From Aphrophora alni (taxonomy: Eukaryota > Arthropoda > Insecta > Hemiptera > Aphrophoridae): DNA of 64,000 bases. Location of the stretch: positions 12,941,993 to 13,005,992 of the forward strand of contig OY740768.1 of assembly GCA_963513935.1 (NCBI GenBank), given 5' to 3'. The notes below the pieces were generated by a model that did no database searches, was not told the origin of the DNA, and saw nothing but the letters and a program-made list of their open reading frames with translations. This document shows positions 24,062 through 36,960 of this stretch, piece by piece; within the stretch, counting starts at the first letter, position 1, and every line of letters starts with the position of its first letter. Both the position numbers and the translations under genes were made by a program.

Positions 24062-26133
24062 ATTTATATCCGTATTTCTTAGAACTATGATATTAAAAGG
24101 AAATTTCACAGCGTAAAAAGACTCCAGAATTACAGGAAACTCTTAAGTTGATAAATCAATGAAAATAAACAGTAACACCGATTGTTGATAAACAAAGATC
24201 AACTCAGAGATGTTGCAGAATGAAATGTTTACTTTATTCAACACCACAGTTTTAAGAAGGGAAAACTAACAAATCAACAGAAGTTTATAAAAGTTTTTCT
24301 TCTCTATTAGTAATGATGAATAAAACCAACATCATTTTATGTTGAATAATTTGTTAATTAATTAAACAGTTCAAGTTAATTAAGGATGCCAGACACAGGG
24401 TTGAAATCTAATTAATGAGAGGGTTTCCTGTCTGCGTGAAATCTTACATCTGTTGAATTTATCTTTTGTATTGCTGATTTACATTTTACAAATCTAATGT
24501 TAATGAATGTCTGCTACAAACCTGGTACAACTAATCAGACGACATATCTTACATTCGTCCCTTATAGCAACGCAGGCACCGGAAACCATGAATTTGAAGT
24601 TAACGCATAATTTCTGGATTAGCTCACTACAGTAAACCATCTAGAGGTGACAATTTAATTTTTTGCTAAGTAGAAGTATCAACACCTACACTGTGACTAA
24701 AGGTTCATTACGTTTTTCAATAGTACATTGGCCAACATTTTTTAATTTGTGGTAGTATTAATACAAGAAACATGTTCCAATAAATCATTTCGGAAAAAGC
24801 GTAAAAACAATATTTGTTTTAAACTTAGAATTAATGTTACTATTTTAAATCGTCAAAATAAATTTTAGAAATCAAAGTAAGGTGACTAAAACATGTTAAT
24901 TTTGAACCTATCATGGACTATGTTAGATATTTTTGTAGCAGAAAAATGTGACGCCCAGAGGAAAGTCCGTAGACCTACCAAACCCTTTTGACCTTTGTTA
25001 AGATGCTCTGCTCAACCAATTGCCTATGTCGGTTAATTGTTGAAGGAATTAGTTTATTGAGATTTTTTATAAAAATATTACATGTTCCTAAAATGCATTT
25101 TAAAATTTTGTTAGTTTTTGAAGGATTGTTAAGCTGTCAAGAAAGTAATTATTTTCTTGATGGAATTGATATTCTCTATCTAGAACATCTACTTAAAATA
25201 ATTAGAGTTGTCGTCCCACATCTCCCTAAAAGGGTGAGAAGAAAAAGTAGCCTACAGTTAATAAATTAAGATTCCCAAAGTTTGGATTCTGTGCTCCAAT
25301 TGATAAGGTGGGACTTTTTGTTAATTAATAGTGATATAATCAACCATTTTTATTTAATTGTAAAAAACACGTTTCTAAATCATTGGATGTACATTTTAAC
25401 GCTGCTGAAAATAAACTATTGTGGGGGTTATAGAGCATTAACAGTTTTTTTTTAAATATTGAAATCAGCTGACATAAAATGTGGTTATTGACAGACATTT
25501 ATATTTAACGAAACAGAAAAATTGAACCTACAAATTAAATTATGATCTCTAGATGAAAAAGGTGAGCTAGACAGAAACTATGGGTGAAGTTCAAATTCAT
25601 AGTTTCCTGTCTCTGTGTTGTTATGAAGAAAGAATGTTTATATTAAATATTACTCTCGATCAGTTGTACCGGGTTTGTGGGATATATCAACATCAGATTT
25701 TTAAGATGTAAATTAGCAATACAAAAGATAAATTCAACAGATGTAAGATTTCACTACAGACAGGAAACCCTCTCATTAATTAGATTTTAACTCTGTTCCT
25801 GTCATCCTTAATTAACTTGAACTGTTTATTTCTAGGTTAATTAATGAATGAATTATTCAACATAAAATAATGTTGCTTTTGTTCAACATTACTAAAGTAG
25901 ACGCAAATCTTTTATAAACTTTTGTTGATTTATTAGTTTGCTCTTCTTAAAACCTGTGGTGTTCAATTAAGTAAACATTTCAATCTGCAACATCTCTGAG
26001 TTGATCTTTGTTTATCAACAATCGGTGTAACTGTTTATTTCCATTGATTTATCAACTTCAGTGTTTCCTGTAATTCTGGAGTCTTATTAAATTTCCTTTA
26101 ATTATCAAAGTTCTAAGAAATGTGGATATAAAT
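24062..26133. repeat. Large inverted repeat, ~600-bp arms around ~870 bp
   Basis: The left arm (24062-24661) and right arm (25531-26133) align as diverged reverse complements, with long exact words such as AATTCAACAGATGTAAGATT, TTAATTAACTTGAACTG, GAGTTGATCTTTGTTTATC and GAATTTGAA near the inner ends. Weak similarity seems to continue outside 24062. The core (24662-25530) carries an unrecognised 93-codon plus-strand frame at 24988-25269 (MTFVKMLCSTNCLCRLIVEG...), with no transposase or other motif visible. It could be a foldback transposon, or two inverted copies of a repeat. Confidence 0.8.
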
Positions 26134-26285
26134 AATGATAAGAGAGAAACCAGGTCCTGTTTTAACTTCATCATTTAGCAAAACCTTTGTTTGTTTGTTA
26201 TAAAATTACAGACAAAAACATCTACAGAGCTTTTATAAATTTATAATTAAGGTTTCTTCCAACTAGGACAGATTGTTTGTCATTT

Positions 26286-26428
<143 letters not shown>

Positions 26429-26439
26429 AAAAAGTTATA

Positions 26440-27120
26440 TGATGGGTCAACAATAAATGTTGAGTTTTTTGTTGATATATTCGTTATGAAGTCCCCTGAG
26501 GTCAAAGAAGTGGATTTTGGAATGGTCTCTGTCTGCCATCTGTGTAATGTCCCACAGCCCAAACACGGGGTTTGTTTTTAATCAATTTGGGATGTCAACA
26601 TATTTTAGTTATTTCTTTGTCATATTTAGTTTCTGTCATATTTACTTGGACTGTTTTAAAAAAAAAAATTGTATAACTAAAAATGTGTCGATAGTTGCCA
26701 TAAGACAAAACACAAAAATAGTATTTTCTCACAATTGCCATAACGATTTTAATCAAATTTTGCTCAAGTTAAGGACACAAAAAATACGTATTCTCAAAAA
26801 TTCTGGTGCATCATTGGTAAAAAAAAAAACTGGAATAATTAGGGGGGTGAGCCTGACCACCTTTATTACAACTCTATTTTTATCAAGTACAATTTACGCT
26901 GAGAAATGTCTCAAATGAAGAAAGTCTAGGCCTTATCAAAATATAAATATTGTTTTTAAAGAAGGCAATACTGGATCCTTTTCACTTTTTGATTGATAAT
27001 TACCGAAGTGATATTTTTAGTGACGACGATTTTTGGTTCATTTTCAAATTATTCGGAAAAAGTGTGTGCAACGTCTATTATTACACAGTCTATTTTATTT
27101 TTAAAAACTACAAGTTTTAA
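26440..27120 (+). repeat. Family A copy (sense), near full length
   Basis: In order: CCCCTGAGGTCAAAGAAG, TTTGGAATGGTCTCTGTCTG, TAGTTGCCATAAGAC, ACGATTTTAATCAAATTTTG, TTCACTTTTTGATTGATAAT, GAAGTGATATTTTTAGTGAC, TTGGTTCATTTTCAAATT, AAAGTGTGTGCAACG. This copy defines the head-to-tail order best. A 133-codon frame at 26517-26918 falls inside it. It has no recognisable domain and includes low-complexity Lys runs, so I do not call it a gene. Confidence 0.65.
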
Positions 27121-27895
27121 AAGGAATTACTGCATTATTCCATGAACGGTTGTAAATACAAGGGATACAGTACACTTCCAAGTATTAAATATAAAGGCAT
27201 GAGGTGAAGTCGTACACAAAATTTCAAATTCAAATTTAAATTATCTTTAAAAAATTTCTCGAAGGTCGTTTTTATATCACCAAAAAATAAACAAAATCAG
27301 TAATTATTTTCATTTTTATTATTAAAATCAATTCAATTTGATGAGTTTATAAAAATATATTATAACAGTTACTTCTTTTATTCCATTTGATTTCCAATAA
27401 AGCTTGATATAAACTTCCAAGTAATTTGTTTACACGTATCAATGAATTAGAGCAAAATATAAACAGTTCTCCGGTCATTGACGCTTCCAAGAAAGAACAA
27501 AGTCTACTCTCTAGTTTCAGAAATAAATCAAATTATCCTTTTAAAAATAAACCAAAGCGAATGAATAATCTGTTGAGCGTTTGTCACTCTGACACTCCTT
27601 TGTGAACTGTAAGGAATCACATACAGACATTGTGAGTGAACGGTTTAATTACTTGCGGCTTGCAACTGTTACGCTGATGAATGATGATTATTTTTATTTT
27701 TGCCTACCAAGATATCATAATATGCAGAACGTATAGTACACGAAGTTAGTTGTTACTGTTTGTTAGATCTTTGATAAGAAAAGCAGTTTCGAACATCAAC
27801 TATTTATTTTGAAATTTTGCAGCCATTTCCATCAATTATTAGCAACGAATAACAAAACATAGTTTAAATACTAAATTTGACCGTAATAAAGCTGA
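27121..27895. other. Unassigned AT-rich sequence
   Basis: Nothing recognised between the family A copy and the short minisatellite. Confidence 0.4.
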
Positions 27896-28003
27896 AACTC
27901 CTATAACAAGAAATTCCCACAACAAGAGACTCCAATAACCAAGAGACTCCTATAACAATAAACTTCTATAACAGAAGCATAAACAAGAGATTCCTATAAT
28001 AAG
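27896..28003. repeat. Degenerate minisatellite, ~16-bp unit
   Basis: Six to seven imperfect copies of AGACTCCTATAACAAG, with variants such as AGACTCCAATAACCAAG and AGATTCCTATAATAAG. Confidence 0.75.
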
Positions 28004-28730
28004 ATTTATACTAACTCATGTTCTTTTATAATTTTGAGGTTGTGTTTCAAACAACTTGGTTTTTAGTAATAATTAAATTATCATAGAAAACATTTCCAGG
28101 CATCTTGGATCCCTACAGGTATATCCATACAAATATCACATTTTCCTGGATATGTGATACCAGGAACCGAAATTGTGTCTCAAGAACCGAAATTACATTT
28201 TTTTACTTACCTATTTGTCAACGTATAACGTAAATAAGGAAACCAATGGTTCCCCAAACCTAAGATTATAATAAATCGAATATGTCACTTTTCCAGTTAT
28301 ATATTTACTGAATTACGTATATAAATAGAAAGACTTATATAAACACTTCCAATAGGTGTCACTGGCAGGTGACATGTCACTAACAGCTTTACTGGATATT
28401 CTTCGATAAATTTTAAGTGAAAATAAATTGTTCTAGTTACGTAAATAACCTTATCGATTTTCTTTCAATAAAACAAACAACAAATAACAATCTGCCTGAG
28501 TATCTCAATTTGTGGCATGGAGCGATGTGCTGGCATGATACAACGCCAATTTATTGACCTGTTACGCAATGGGTTCAAAAATCAAACTCCAGTGGTTGAC
28601 AGGACCGAGACAGTAATACGAGCAAAGAGGGTGGACACGTGTTAATATACACATCTACGGGGCTCGTTGGGTTCTAGTCATATTCAAGAAATTAGTTATC
28701 TACACATAATTATATATAAATTTTGTAGTT
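28004..28730. other. Unassigned sequence
   Basis: Mixed AT-rich sequence. 28495-28660 is less AT-rich, but every frame has stops and no family is recognised. Confidence 0.35.
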
Positions 28731-28845
28731 ATAGTTTAGTTATTGTAGCTCATGTATCATTGAAGATGGCAACTTTGTCGTTGACACGCGTTTGATTAAG
28801 TGAACGTATTTTTTGTGAGATCTTGTGTTCGAGTTTTATTCTATC
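28731..28845 (+). ncRNA. Hammerhead-like repeat terminus (solo relative of 12.1 kb foldback)
   Basis: Shares TAGTTTAGTTATTGTAGCTC, GACACGCGTTTGATTAAGTG-type sequence and GATCTTGTGTTCGAG with the arms at 12099-12292. At 28756-28796: AUCA, UUGAAGA, U, hairpin GGCAAC-TTT-GTCGTT, GACA (expected GAAA), ACGCGU, U, UGAU. Stem I (AUCA/UGAU) pairs perfectly, immediately outside the core, as in type I hammerheads. C3 and one of the GAAA positions are changed, so this copy is probably inactive. Confidence 0.4.
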
Positions 28846-29269
28846 AGTGATATACACTATTACGAGGTGTCAGAAAACTTGGTTAAACAACTGTTTTAGA
28901 CAAACTTACCGTAATGTAATGGATAAGACCTATTGATCTACCAATACGGTTTATGTTTCCCCACAAATTCTAAGAAATCACTTTTTGCCCATTCCATGTA
29001 GAGGATCTACTTGTATCAGGCTGGGTAAGTAGCATGATGGCACCTTTTTGAAAAGGATTGTCTGTATGTAATATATTTTTTATCATCTGTGAAACCTATA
29101 CAGTCTAAACTTTGTAATTGATTTCCATATAATTATAGAATGTAGATATATTTTGTCTACATCTCGTGGGATTTTTTTTTTCTCCAAATACGTATTAAAA
29201 CTTGTGACTAGCATATATATTCAAATTAAAAATTAAAAAGTTGAATAATTTTTACAAACAAAAGACTAC
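28846..29269. other. Unassigned sequence
   Basis: No feature recognised. Confidence 0.35.
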
Positions 29270-29690
29270 ATATTTCCAAAGAGACCAGATTGATCGCCAT
29301 ATAACTCAAAATACCAGTCGAACCGATTTCGTTATGAAGTACAATTTTTAATGTTAATTACCAAAGCAAAGTTCAAAATTTTAAAATTAAAGAAATCAAT
29401 ACTTCAACAATCTTCCTGGTAAACTTTTCTCTGCACTAACTTTCCTACACACTCTATAAAACCAAATACTAACCAACCAAACTATTGGTAATAAAAAATG
29501 CCAGTTTTCAATTTTCAACTACAAATGAAAATGAACCATGGACCTATTTTTAGATTTAATATGATATACTATTATATTTGTATTATATTGCATTATTATA
29601 TTATTTAAATAGAGCTTAAACTTGCTTTATTTGTGTCCAAATGCAAAATGCGTGTAAATCAAGCTGCCAATGACATTAGTTTTTTTATAT
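29270..29690 (-). repeat. Family A copy (antisense)
   Basis: AAAATGAACCATGGACC at about 29528, followed by AGCTTAAACTTGCTTTATTTG at about 29612, matches the antisense order of the tail half, as at 6290-6330 and 59810-59880. Confidence 0.45.
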
Positions 29691-30200
29691 TTATTTCTGA
29701 AAAAGTATTTCTTTCACACACTAGTATAGGTAATTAATTTTCACATATTGTAAGAAATTATATCTTTTATAAACATTTTCTCAATGATTTTGTTTTTCAC
29801 TGATAACTCATTGGTATATTTAGAGGCATGGTGATATGTTTAGGTGGCTTAGTACTGTGTTAAAACAAAAACTAATAACTTAAGAAAAAATTCATATTGG
29901 AGTCTGTCGAAATAACTAAAATTATATGTAAACTTTATCAGGCAAACCTAAAACCAACAAATCTACACAAGCACAATAAAATCAGACGTAGAAATTATAT
30001 TTAATCCAGAAATAAATAAAACTACTATTTCTTATTCCAAACAACTCGATCAGTTAAACAGAAGGTCAATATTTTTTCGATTATCACAGTTTCCATTTAC
30101 TGCTTCTGTTCGCCGACATGATTAAGCGTATGTAAACGATCTGGTGAAGGGATTTAACAAGCAATCTTTATTAATATTTACCCAAGCAATGTAAGCAACT

Positions 30201-30212
30201 GGGGGGGGGGGG
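30201..30212 (+). repeat. G12 homopolymer
   Basis: Twelve consecutive G in AT-rich surroundings. One of eight runs of at least ten G or C in the window. Confidence 0.95.
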
Positions 30213-30419
30213 AGTCAGAATGATTGATCGCACCTGCTTTTCCCCTCATTTTGGATCTTTTCCAAATTTGTTTTATTTTCAAATATAAACAGATGTTTTT
30301 TTCCTAGTTACAGAAGCGAAGGTCGTTATTAAATTTCAATTGAACATTACATGTGTAATTTTATGCAGAAATATAATTAATTACGTTACCCTACAGTGCA
30401 AAACTCTCACACGTAGTCT

Positions 30420-30527
30420 TAAACGACAAATAACCCATGTTCAAATACTTTTTAAACCTGAAGATATTGTTTTATCGTATTTACATTGATACCACACCAA
30501 ACTATAGTTCAATTTTTTCTATTATAT

Positions 30528-30559
<32 letters not shown>

Positions 30560-30860
30560 AACATATCTCGTGAGAGTGAGATAATTATTTTGATTTTTTT
30601 TTTTTTTTAAGTATAAAACCACAATCACTCGGTAATCGAATACCAATGGTTCCGGTACCAATAAAAAGCTAAAAGCATAATCTTCAATACTATTTTTTTT
30701 AAACATTCCATTATATCGAAAGTTAAAATCTATTTACTCCTGTTTTTATCAACAACAATAAAATTTATTATGTTTCAATATTTTTTTAAACCTGTAGATT
30801 TGGTTTTATAATATTTATGTTGGTACCACCGCAAAGTGTAGTTCAATACCTTTCTAATCA
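30420..30860 (+). repeat. Diverged ~350-bp tandem duplication around a (TA)n tract
   Basis: The stretch CAAATACTTTTTAAACCTG..ATAGTTCAATT (30450-30515) returns as CAATATTTTTTTAAACCTG..GTAGTTCAATA (30775-30847). A TA-rich tract at 30524-30560, with ATATATATATAT on both sides of an AATA, can fold on itself. The 65-codon minus-strand frame here is driven by the TA tract. Confidence 0.55.
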
Positions 30861-31559
30861 ATGTTTTTATCTATGTATTAAGTATATAAAGTCACAGTTT
30901 GGTTTTTTGTACGTTAAAGTGTGTGTATGTTTCAATCGAGTGATACAATTAATTTATTTCAGCAAAGAATTCATGTTTTAAAAATTTATTTTCACAGGTA
31001 AATTCTGTTCAAGTTCCTCTAAAATGGATAAAGTATTTAGTTTTTGGTGAAATTTTGTAAATTTTTACCTTATTTACTTATTTATTAATTATATACTAAA
31101 GTCATTTCATTTTTTTTTCCTAATATATATTTTCAAAATATGCTATTATACATTTCCCTTAATACTTAAATTCTAAAACTTTTGTTTACTTCAATACTTC
31201 AAAACATATGTATATTATTATTATCGTGTTTGATTCTTATATATTTGTGATATGTGTGTGAGAGTATATTTATGAGTTTTATTAACGAGTACAGACATTT
31301 TGTTTTATTCTTAAATACTAACTCCTAAATATTTGTTTTGTAGCTCAAATGGATTCTACTTATCTTCCACTTTAACAATTATTGTATGTCATAAACTATC
31401 TATTTTTAGGTGCACGGAAATGGTATGTTATTTAGGAAATTACAATGGTACTTTTAAAGTGTTAAAGCCACAACGTTAAAAAAAAACAACCATTATATCC
31501 TTTCTGGAATTCATCAGGTTAAAGTAAATTTCCAACTTAAAGAACCTGTTGACATACTA
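30861..31559. other. Unassigned AT-rich sequence
   Basis: No feature recognised. Confidence 0.4.
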
Positions 31560-33250
31560 ACTTTCACCACAGGAATTTTTACACTTGAAGGATAGCAGAA
31601 CGTTAGAGACACTCCATGTTGGACCGTTTCCAAGCACTTAAAATATTAATTTTGGCAACCATACTTTTAATTCTAAACAGTTTGAAAGCAAGTTTTGAAG
31701 AAAACTGATTTGTAATTCGTAAAAATGAGAAATCAATACAATGGTTTTCATCTGCTTCGCCATAAAATAATATTTCCTTTCCAGTCAATATATAATAATT
31801 ATTAAGTAATATTGACAATTATTATTATTATTTTCTATAAAAAATAGTTTGGATGTTAATGAAAGAATTACCGCATACTAATTTAGTTTACTTTTACATG
31901 CAATAAGAAAGTAGTAAAATTAGAATCAACATATTTATGCATATGGAGACAAAATGTTTGCCAAATATGTTTTGTTGGACATGTTATGGTTATGGGGGAA
32001 ATTACAATCACTAAAACTTAGATATACGACTTTTAAAAATATTAAATGGTAAACCAAAAAAATATACCAAATGTTTACAAAGAAATCAAAGACTTACCCT
32101 CCGTCTCACTGGGAACGACGGTCTAACAGGACATACGAAAAAGATCAATGTTCTAGCTGGAATCGAACAATTAATTGAGAATGTCCCTATTATAATTTGA
32201 ACAAAGCCGATTTTCAGGTCGGTAATAAATTGTACAAACAAAAGAAAAGAATTAACTGGACTTTAGTGAGAAACAAGATCAAATCTAAAAGATTATAATA
32301 GTTTATAATAGAGCCTGGTTCGAACGTCCTTTAAATTGTTTGAAATAAATTTGTACTCAATGGAAAATAGTCGATAGGGCTTAAATTTGAAGGTGCGCAC
32401 AACTCCAGGATACAACAGAACGAAATTGCGCTTGGTGTATATGCACTAAAGATATTACTTCTAACAATTCATTCCCTCCTGTTCATATATATTATATATC
32501 ATTAGGTAATACTGACAATTTAATATTTGTGTTTTCTAAAAATGAAACTTTGATGTATTTACGAACAATTAATTCCCTCCTATTATATCAGTTTATCTGT
32601 ACATAAGAAAATTAAGATTGCAGACGGCGGGATGGGTTAATTTCCCACAAGTACGACCTTACTTTAGACAACCTTATTTTTAATATAAACACTTGTATGC
32701 AACAGAAAATGTTCAAGAAAACTCCAATATGCAATTCTTAAAATTAAAAAATAAATACTGTTTTCAACTACTGTATTTCAGTTTAAAGTACTGTTTCCCC
32801 TCCTGTTCAATATAAAAATACCGTTAATAATACTGACAACTTAGAATTTGTGTTTCTAAAAAACGACAATTTGGATACTACTAATCAAGTTTAAGCTTAT
32901 TACATCATTTTATCTTTATATTTTGATTTTTAGACGTTTAAAAATAAAATTATAGACTACTTCTTGTATTAATTGTGTAAAATCCCTGAAGATCTTACTT
33001 ACGCCAACGATACTTTAAAGGGTCACAATAGCTATTAACATAAAGTCTAATTTACAGTTCTTAAAATTATAAATCAATATAACAACCTCTGTTGTCAATC
33101 AATGTTGTCCCTCTGTTTATGTATAAATTTAATGAGGTAATATTGATAATTTTTGTGTTTCCTACAATTGATAGTTTGGATACTAAAAATCAAGTTGCCG
33201 CTTATTACATCATCTTCAATTTATATTTCGACATAAAAATAGTAAGAATG
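31560..33250 (+). repeat. Old tandem duplications, ~310-bp spacing
   Basis: A conserved block, TAATACTGACAATTT..TTTGTGTTTTCTAAAAA..GATAGTTTGGATACTAA, appears at about 31803, 32503, 32826 and 33135. It is preceded in each case by a CCCTCC/CCTTTCC word and ATATA-rich sequence, and further upstream by TTCTTAAAATTANAAATCAATA-like sequence. The last three are spaced about 320 and 310 bp. The first copy is ~700 bp away. The copies are strongly diverged. The 71- and 75-codon frames within are not recognised. Confidence 0.6.
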
Positions 33251-33889
33251 CAGGAATTAAATGAAGTGGAAAATATAATACATGGTCATAGTTTTTGTTT
33301 TGTTTCAATTTATAAATAGTTTCTCTATGATACACGAATAAATCAGCTGTAGTTTTTTTAAGATGAACGATAGAAGTATTTTATATGAATCATTCAGTGA
33401 AAATAAGGTAAAGTGATTTACTGAAATCTCTTAAAACTGATAATACTAAAGTGATAAAAATATTTTTAATTTTGGATCCTAAATTTCGTCTAATTATGGA
33501 ATAATGTTAAACAGTATTTGTAATATAAATTTAAAAAGTAACTATTTTTTCTTGACAGTGTACTTTATAAACATTACAACATTCATGTTGTTGAAATATT
33601 TTATTTCTATGTGTTTGTCTTTTTAAGCTTTGCTAAGTTAAAGATGGCAAGTATTTATGGCAAGTTATATCTGTGTGAATTTATTGCTGTACGTGTGTTT
33701 TATTTTTCCCACATGTGAGTATGAGCTTACATATGTGGTATAGCACTCATAACACCTAAACTACATATTCCAATTTTCTATAAATTTTAATTATATATAT
33801 ATACAGATTTGCTGATATTTAGTCGCTACGGATATTGATCTCTCTCACCAAGAATGCTGGTTCGAGAGTCATCAATAAAAATCAAACTA
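33251..33889. other. Unassigned sequence
   Basis: AT-rich. At about 33860 GCTGGTTCGAGAGTC resembles a tRNA B box, but no A box or cloverleaf surrounds it. Confidence 0.35.
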
Positions 33890-34420
33890 ATTGTATATAA
33901 AACTGCTCTAAAAGCTCTAATTTCTCGATTTTCTCTACGGATTAAGTAAATGTTTGTGGAATGTGAAGATTAAACCAATCCATTGTAAACAATAAATAAG
34001 TAAAACAAAACCTCACTAAAAAATATATAATAAAAGAAACGAACTTTAACCACCGTCATTTAAACTTGATTTCATCAATCGTGATATTCACTTAAGAGTA
34101 AGAAAATAAGTTTTTGTTTTATTTAGATATATAAATAAAACTCTTAATAATAAGCCTGTATCCTTGATTAATTTTCACTTTTTGACTAACAACTACCGAA
34201 CTGAGATTGTGTCGATAGAATAGTTTTGTTTGGTTTTATGAATCTGTGTAAAAAAAGTGTATTTGTGTTTCTGTTTTTAAGAATTACAAGAAAATGTATT
34301 TTTATTTGAAATATAGAATTGTTTCTTTTAGTAAAATATAATTTAAAACCGAACACAATGCTTTAAATTTTAAAATGTTTGGGTATAAAAAAGTATTTAA
34401 GTGAGAAATGTGTATGAAAA
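33890..34420 (+). repeat. Family A fragment (sense, 3' half)
   Basis: GGAATGTGAAGATTAAACC, then AATTTTCACTTTTTGACTAA, CAACTACCGAACTGAGAT and AAAAAAAGTGTATTTGTG, in family A order. Confidence 0.45.
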
Positions 34421-36389
34421 TTGATAGTTCCATATGTTTATGTTCGTAAAAAAAATTTCAAAACAATATCATAGGATGTCCCAAAGTATTGCAACCGAAA
34501 CGTCTGGGCCGATATCGTCCAGTTTTCATTGATTTCTTCGATTGGTGATCAAGTTTTGACCACGGAGTCACCATTTTATTTCTTCCCCAAAAAACAATAA
34601 AAAGGCAATTTAAAATTATTCTATCTGTTAATGAGAAGTCTCATTTCATAAAAAAATTAACTTTTCACTAACTTTCCCACGCTCACATTCTATAAAAAAT
34701 AAAATGTTCTCCCCAAAAATATCTCTAAACTACTTATATGAGAAAAGGAACATTATGAGTATCTTTATTTTTAAGATTTTCTTTATGTATTTCTCCAGGG
34801 ACATAACATATACAGTGTAGACATTCACTAATGTTTTGTAAATATTTATGTTTAATATTTTAAACGATACTTGTATACAGCACAAGTTTCCTCATCTTGC
34901 GCCATACATCAGTAAATAGTATTTGTTTCCCTGTCAGAGTTCATATATACATATTCCTGAACTGCACTTTTCCTTTTGATTAGGTTGACATTCGTCATCA
35001 GAAGAGTGGATTTTGAGAAATTAAGTTTTTTATAACAGCTCGATAAAAATCTGTGGGATGTTTAGATACACCTAACGAACAGGTATGTTTTAGAGAGATG
35101 ACGAACAATACTTTTTGTTTGTGTCACTAAAAGATTTAAAATTTGATCAACATTGATAAATGTAATTTTAAGAAAATCGTAGTTTTGTTTTGGTCTTATA
35201 ATTTAAAATCAAGTGAAAAACGCAATGATTTATGGCTGTATTTAGCGTGTATATTTTGTACACGCTAAAAAATTTGATTTTAATCGGAATCGATAAATAA
35301 AACCTTTTCATAAATTTTGTGGCTAGGAAATCTCATAAAGGATAGTTTTACTAATATCTATACAAAACTTTCTTTCTACTACGTAACAAATTATTATTCA
35401 GTTGTTCAGATACAAAGACGACACTGTTCAAATGCATGAATTAAGATAAGTTCTAAATTGAAAGTTTCAAAAATTATACAATATTTCTCATATTTGTCAA
35501 AATAAATTAAATATCAGTTTAATTTTGATATATTATTTTATTTCGGATATTAAAATAGATTTAAAATTCAAAATTACAATAATTTTTTTAATATTTCCTA
35601 CATAAAAATATATCTAATATTTAAAATACTGTTTAATGCAGTTTAAATGAAAGAAAAATTTAATATTTGTATTTATTTTATATTCAGGAAAATTAGGAAA
35701 ATCTCTACTAGTCTATAAATTATATTTAATAATATTATGAGGTATTTTACATTTTATTTTAATATGTAATAAACTTTAACAAGCCTAATAATATTTACAT
35801 AAACTATTTTTCAATTATAAGACAAAATAAATTCTTAATTGAATTTTTTTTTTAGTAATATCACTTTTTCTCGTACAACTATATATAATACTCTTTAATT
35901 AACACCTATAATCTTATACTTTGTTGAAATATATTTCGAAAAAAACCTTTAATATAATATTTTAATTGGAAATTTGTTCGGAACGTCAAATTATAAAACA
36001 TACTGTATTTAGTTCGTAAAAAATCAAATTTTCCATTTTAATTTCGTGGATTGAAAAAAAAACAGTTTTCAACCTCTTTTCTACGTCTTTCAAAAATTGT
36101 CCAACATCCATATCTTCCCTATTACTTACGACAGTACAACTATCACATGTTCGTTAAAAAGAAATACTTACTTGAATCCATTCTAGATGTGCTTATATTT
36201 GGGTATTCCGAAAATTCTGAGAGTTGTATAAATATTTCACAATAAAATATAAATCTAAACATCTGTAAATTTTATATTTTTACTTTAAAAAATAAACACA
36301 AAAATGTACAATACTAAAATTGCTTATAATATAATTGTAACAAAATTTAAAATAATTATATTTGAAGCTAAATAAAATATTTCGCTGCC
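34421..36389. other. Unassigned AT-rich sequence
   Basis: Among the most AT-rich parts of the window (35.4-36.4 kb especially). The 64-codon frame at 36051-36245 is not recognised. One hairpin is annotated separately at 35241-35269. Confidence 0.4.
35241..35269. other. Perfect 11-bp stem hairpin
   Basis: TTTAGCGTGTA at 35241-35251 and TACACGCTAAA at 35259-35269, with a 7-base loop. Isolated; function unknown. The sequence after it is not a convincing U-run terminator. Confidence 0.6.
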
Positions 36390-36520
36390 AAAGTCGTGCT
36401 ATGTTTAAATACTGCTACATGTACCACGGAACGTAACAGACGGGCGACTGATGTTTGGCGAAACGGATCTGAAATATCCGAGTTGGCGCAGACGCATCGA
36501 ACAACTCCTGTTCAGATACG
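36390..36520 (+). other. CpG-containing island with possible exon edge
   Basis: A short block inside very AT-rich DNA, with many CG dinucleotides (ACGGGCGACTG, TTGGCGAAACGG, TTGGCGCAGACGCATCG). It is open in one plus frame: from about 36396 it reads through VWRNGSEISELAQTHR and meets CAGATAC|GTAAGT, a good 5' splice-site match, at 36518. The minus strand is open as well. No upstream acceptor or homologous family is recognised. It could be a small exon, a first exon, or a young repeat fragment. Confidence 0.2.
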
Positions 36521-36679
36521 TAAGTTTAGCACGGTTTTGCATATTATATGTTCCAGACGTTTTAAACTGAGGTGTAAAGGCTGTTTGATACTTTATACAA
36601 TCATTACTAAACTTGTAATTTGTTGGATATAACTTTAAATTCAAAAATATAATTAATATTGAATTTCAATTTGTATGTA

Positions 36680-36960
36680 AAAGCATTTTGAGAAACTGCC
36701 AAATAAAGTTACAAAACATTAACCATGAACACCATCTTTAAAATTTATTTTTATATTTAAATAAGTACCTAACTTGCTTCGCTTTTAACAAAAACATCCC
36801 GACAATGTAAATCGTATTTGATTAAAACAGTTTTTAATAACGCTTGTTAATGTTTATTTTAGTTATTAGCCAATTATTCCTGAACCCTAAAATATTAACG
36901 AAGCCTGTAGAGCCGATTTTGAGAATTTTTCTTGCTTCCAATTTCACTCCATCCACCCAT
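36680..36960 (-). repeat. Family A copy (antisense)
   Basis: CATTAACCATGAACACCATC, AAATAAGTACCTAACTTGCT, GTAAATCGTATTTGATTAAA, CCAATTATTCCTGAACCC and GAGCCGATTTTGAGAA run in antisense order. Confidence 0.55.

Noticed and set aside
26517..26918. 133-codon frame, the longest in the window
   Set aside because: It lies inside a dispersed family A copy. Other copies have stops at matching positions, and no domain is visible.
33860..33880. GGTTCGAGAGTC as a tRNA B box
   Set aside because: No A box or cloverleaf at the right distance.
34480..34520. GCAACCGAAACGTCTGGG as another hammerhead-like motif
   Set aside because: No upstream CUGANGA and no pairing hairpin at the right distance.
36455..36475. 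CTGATGTTTGGCGAAACGG as a hammerhead core
   Set aside because: The core reads CTGATGT, stem II cannot form and the flanks do not pair.
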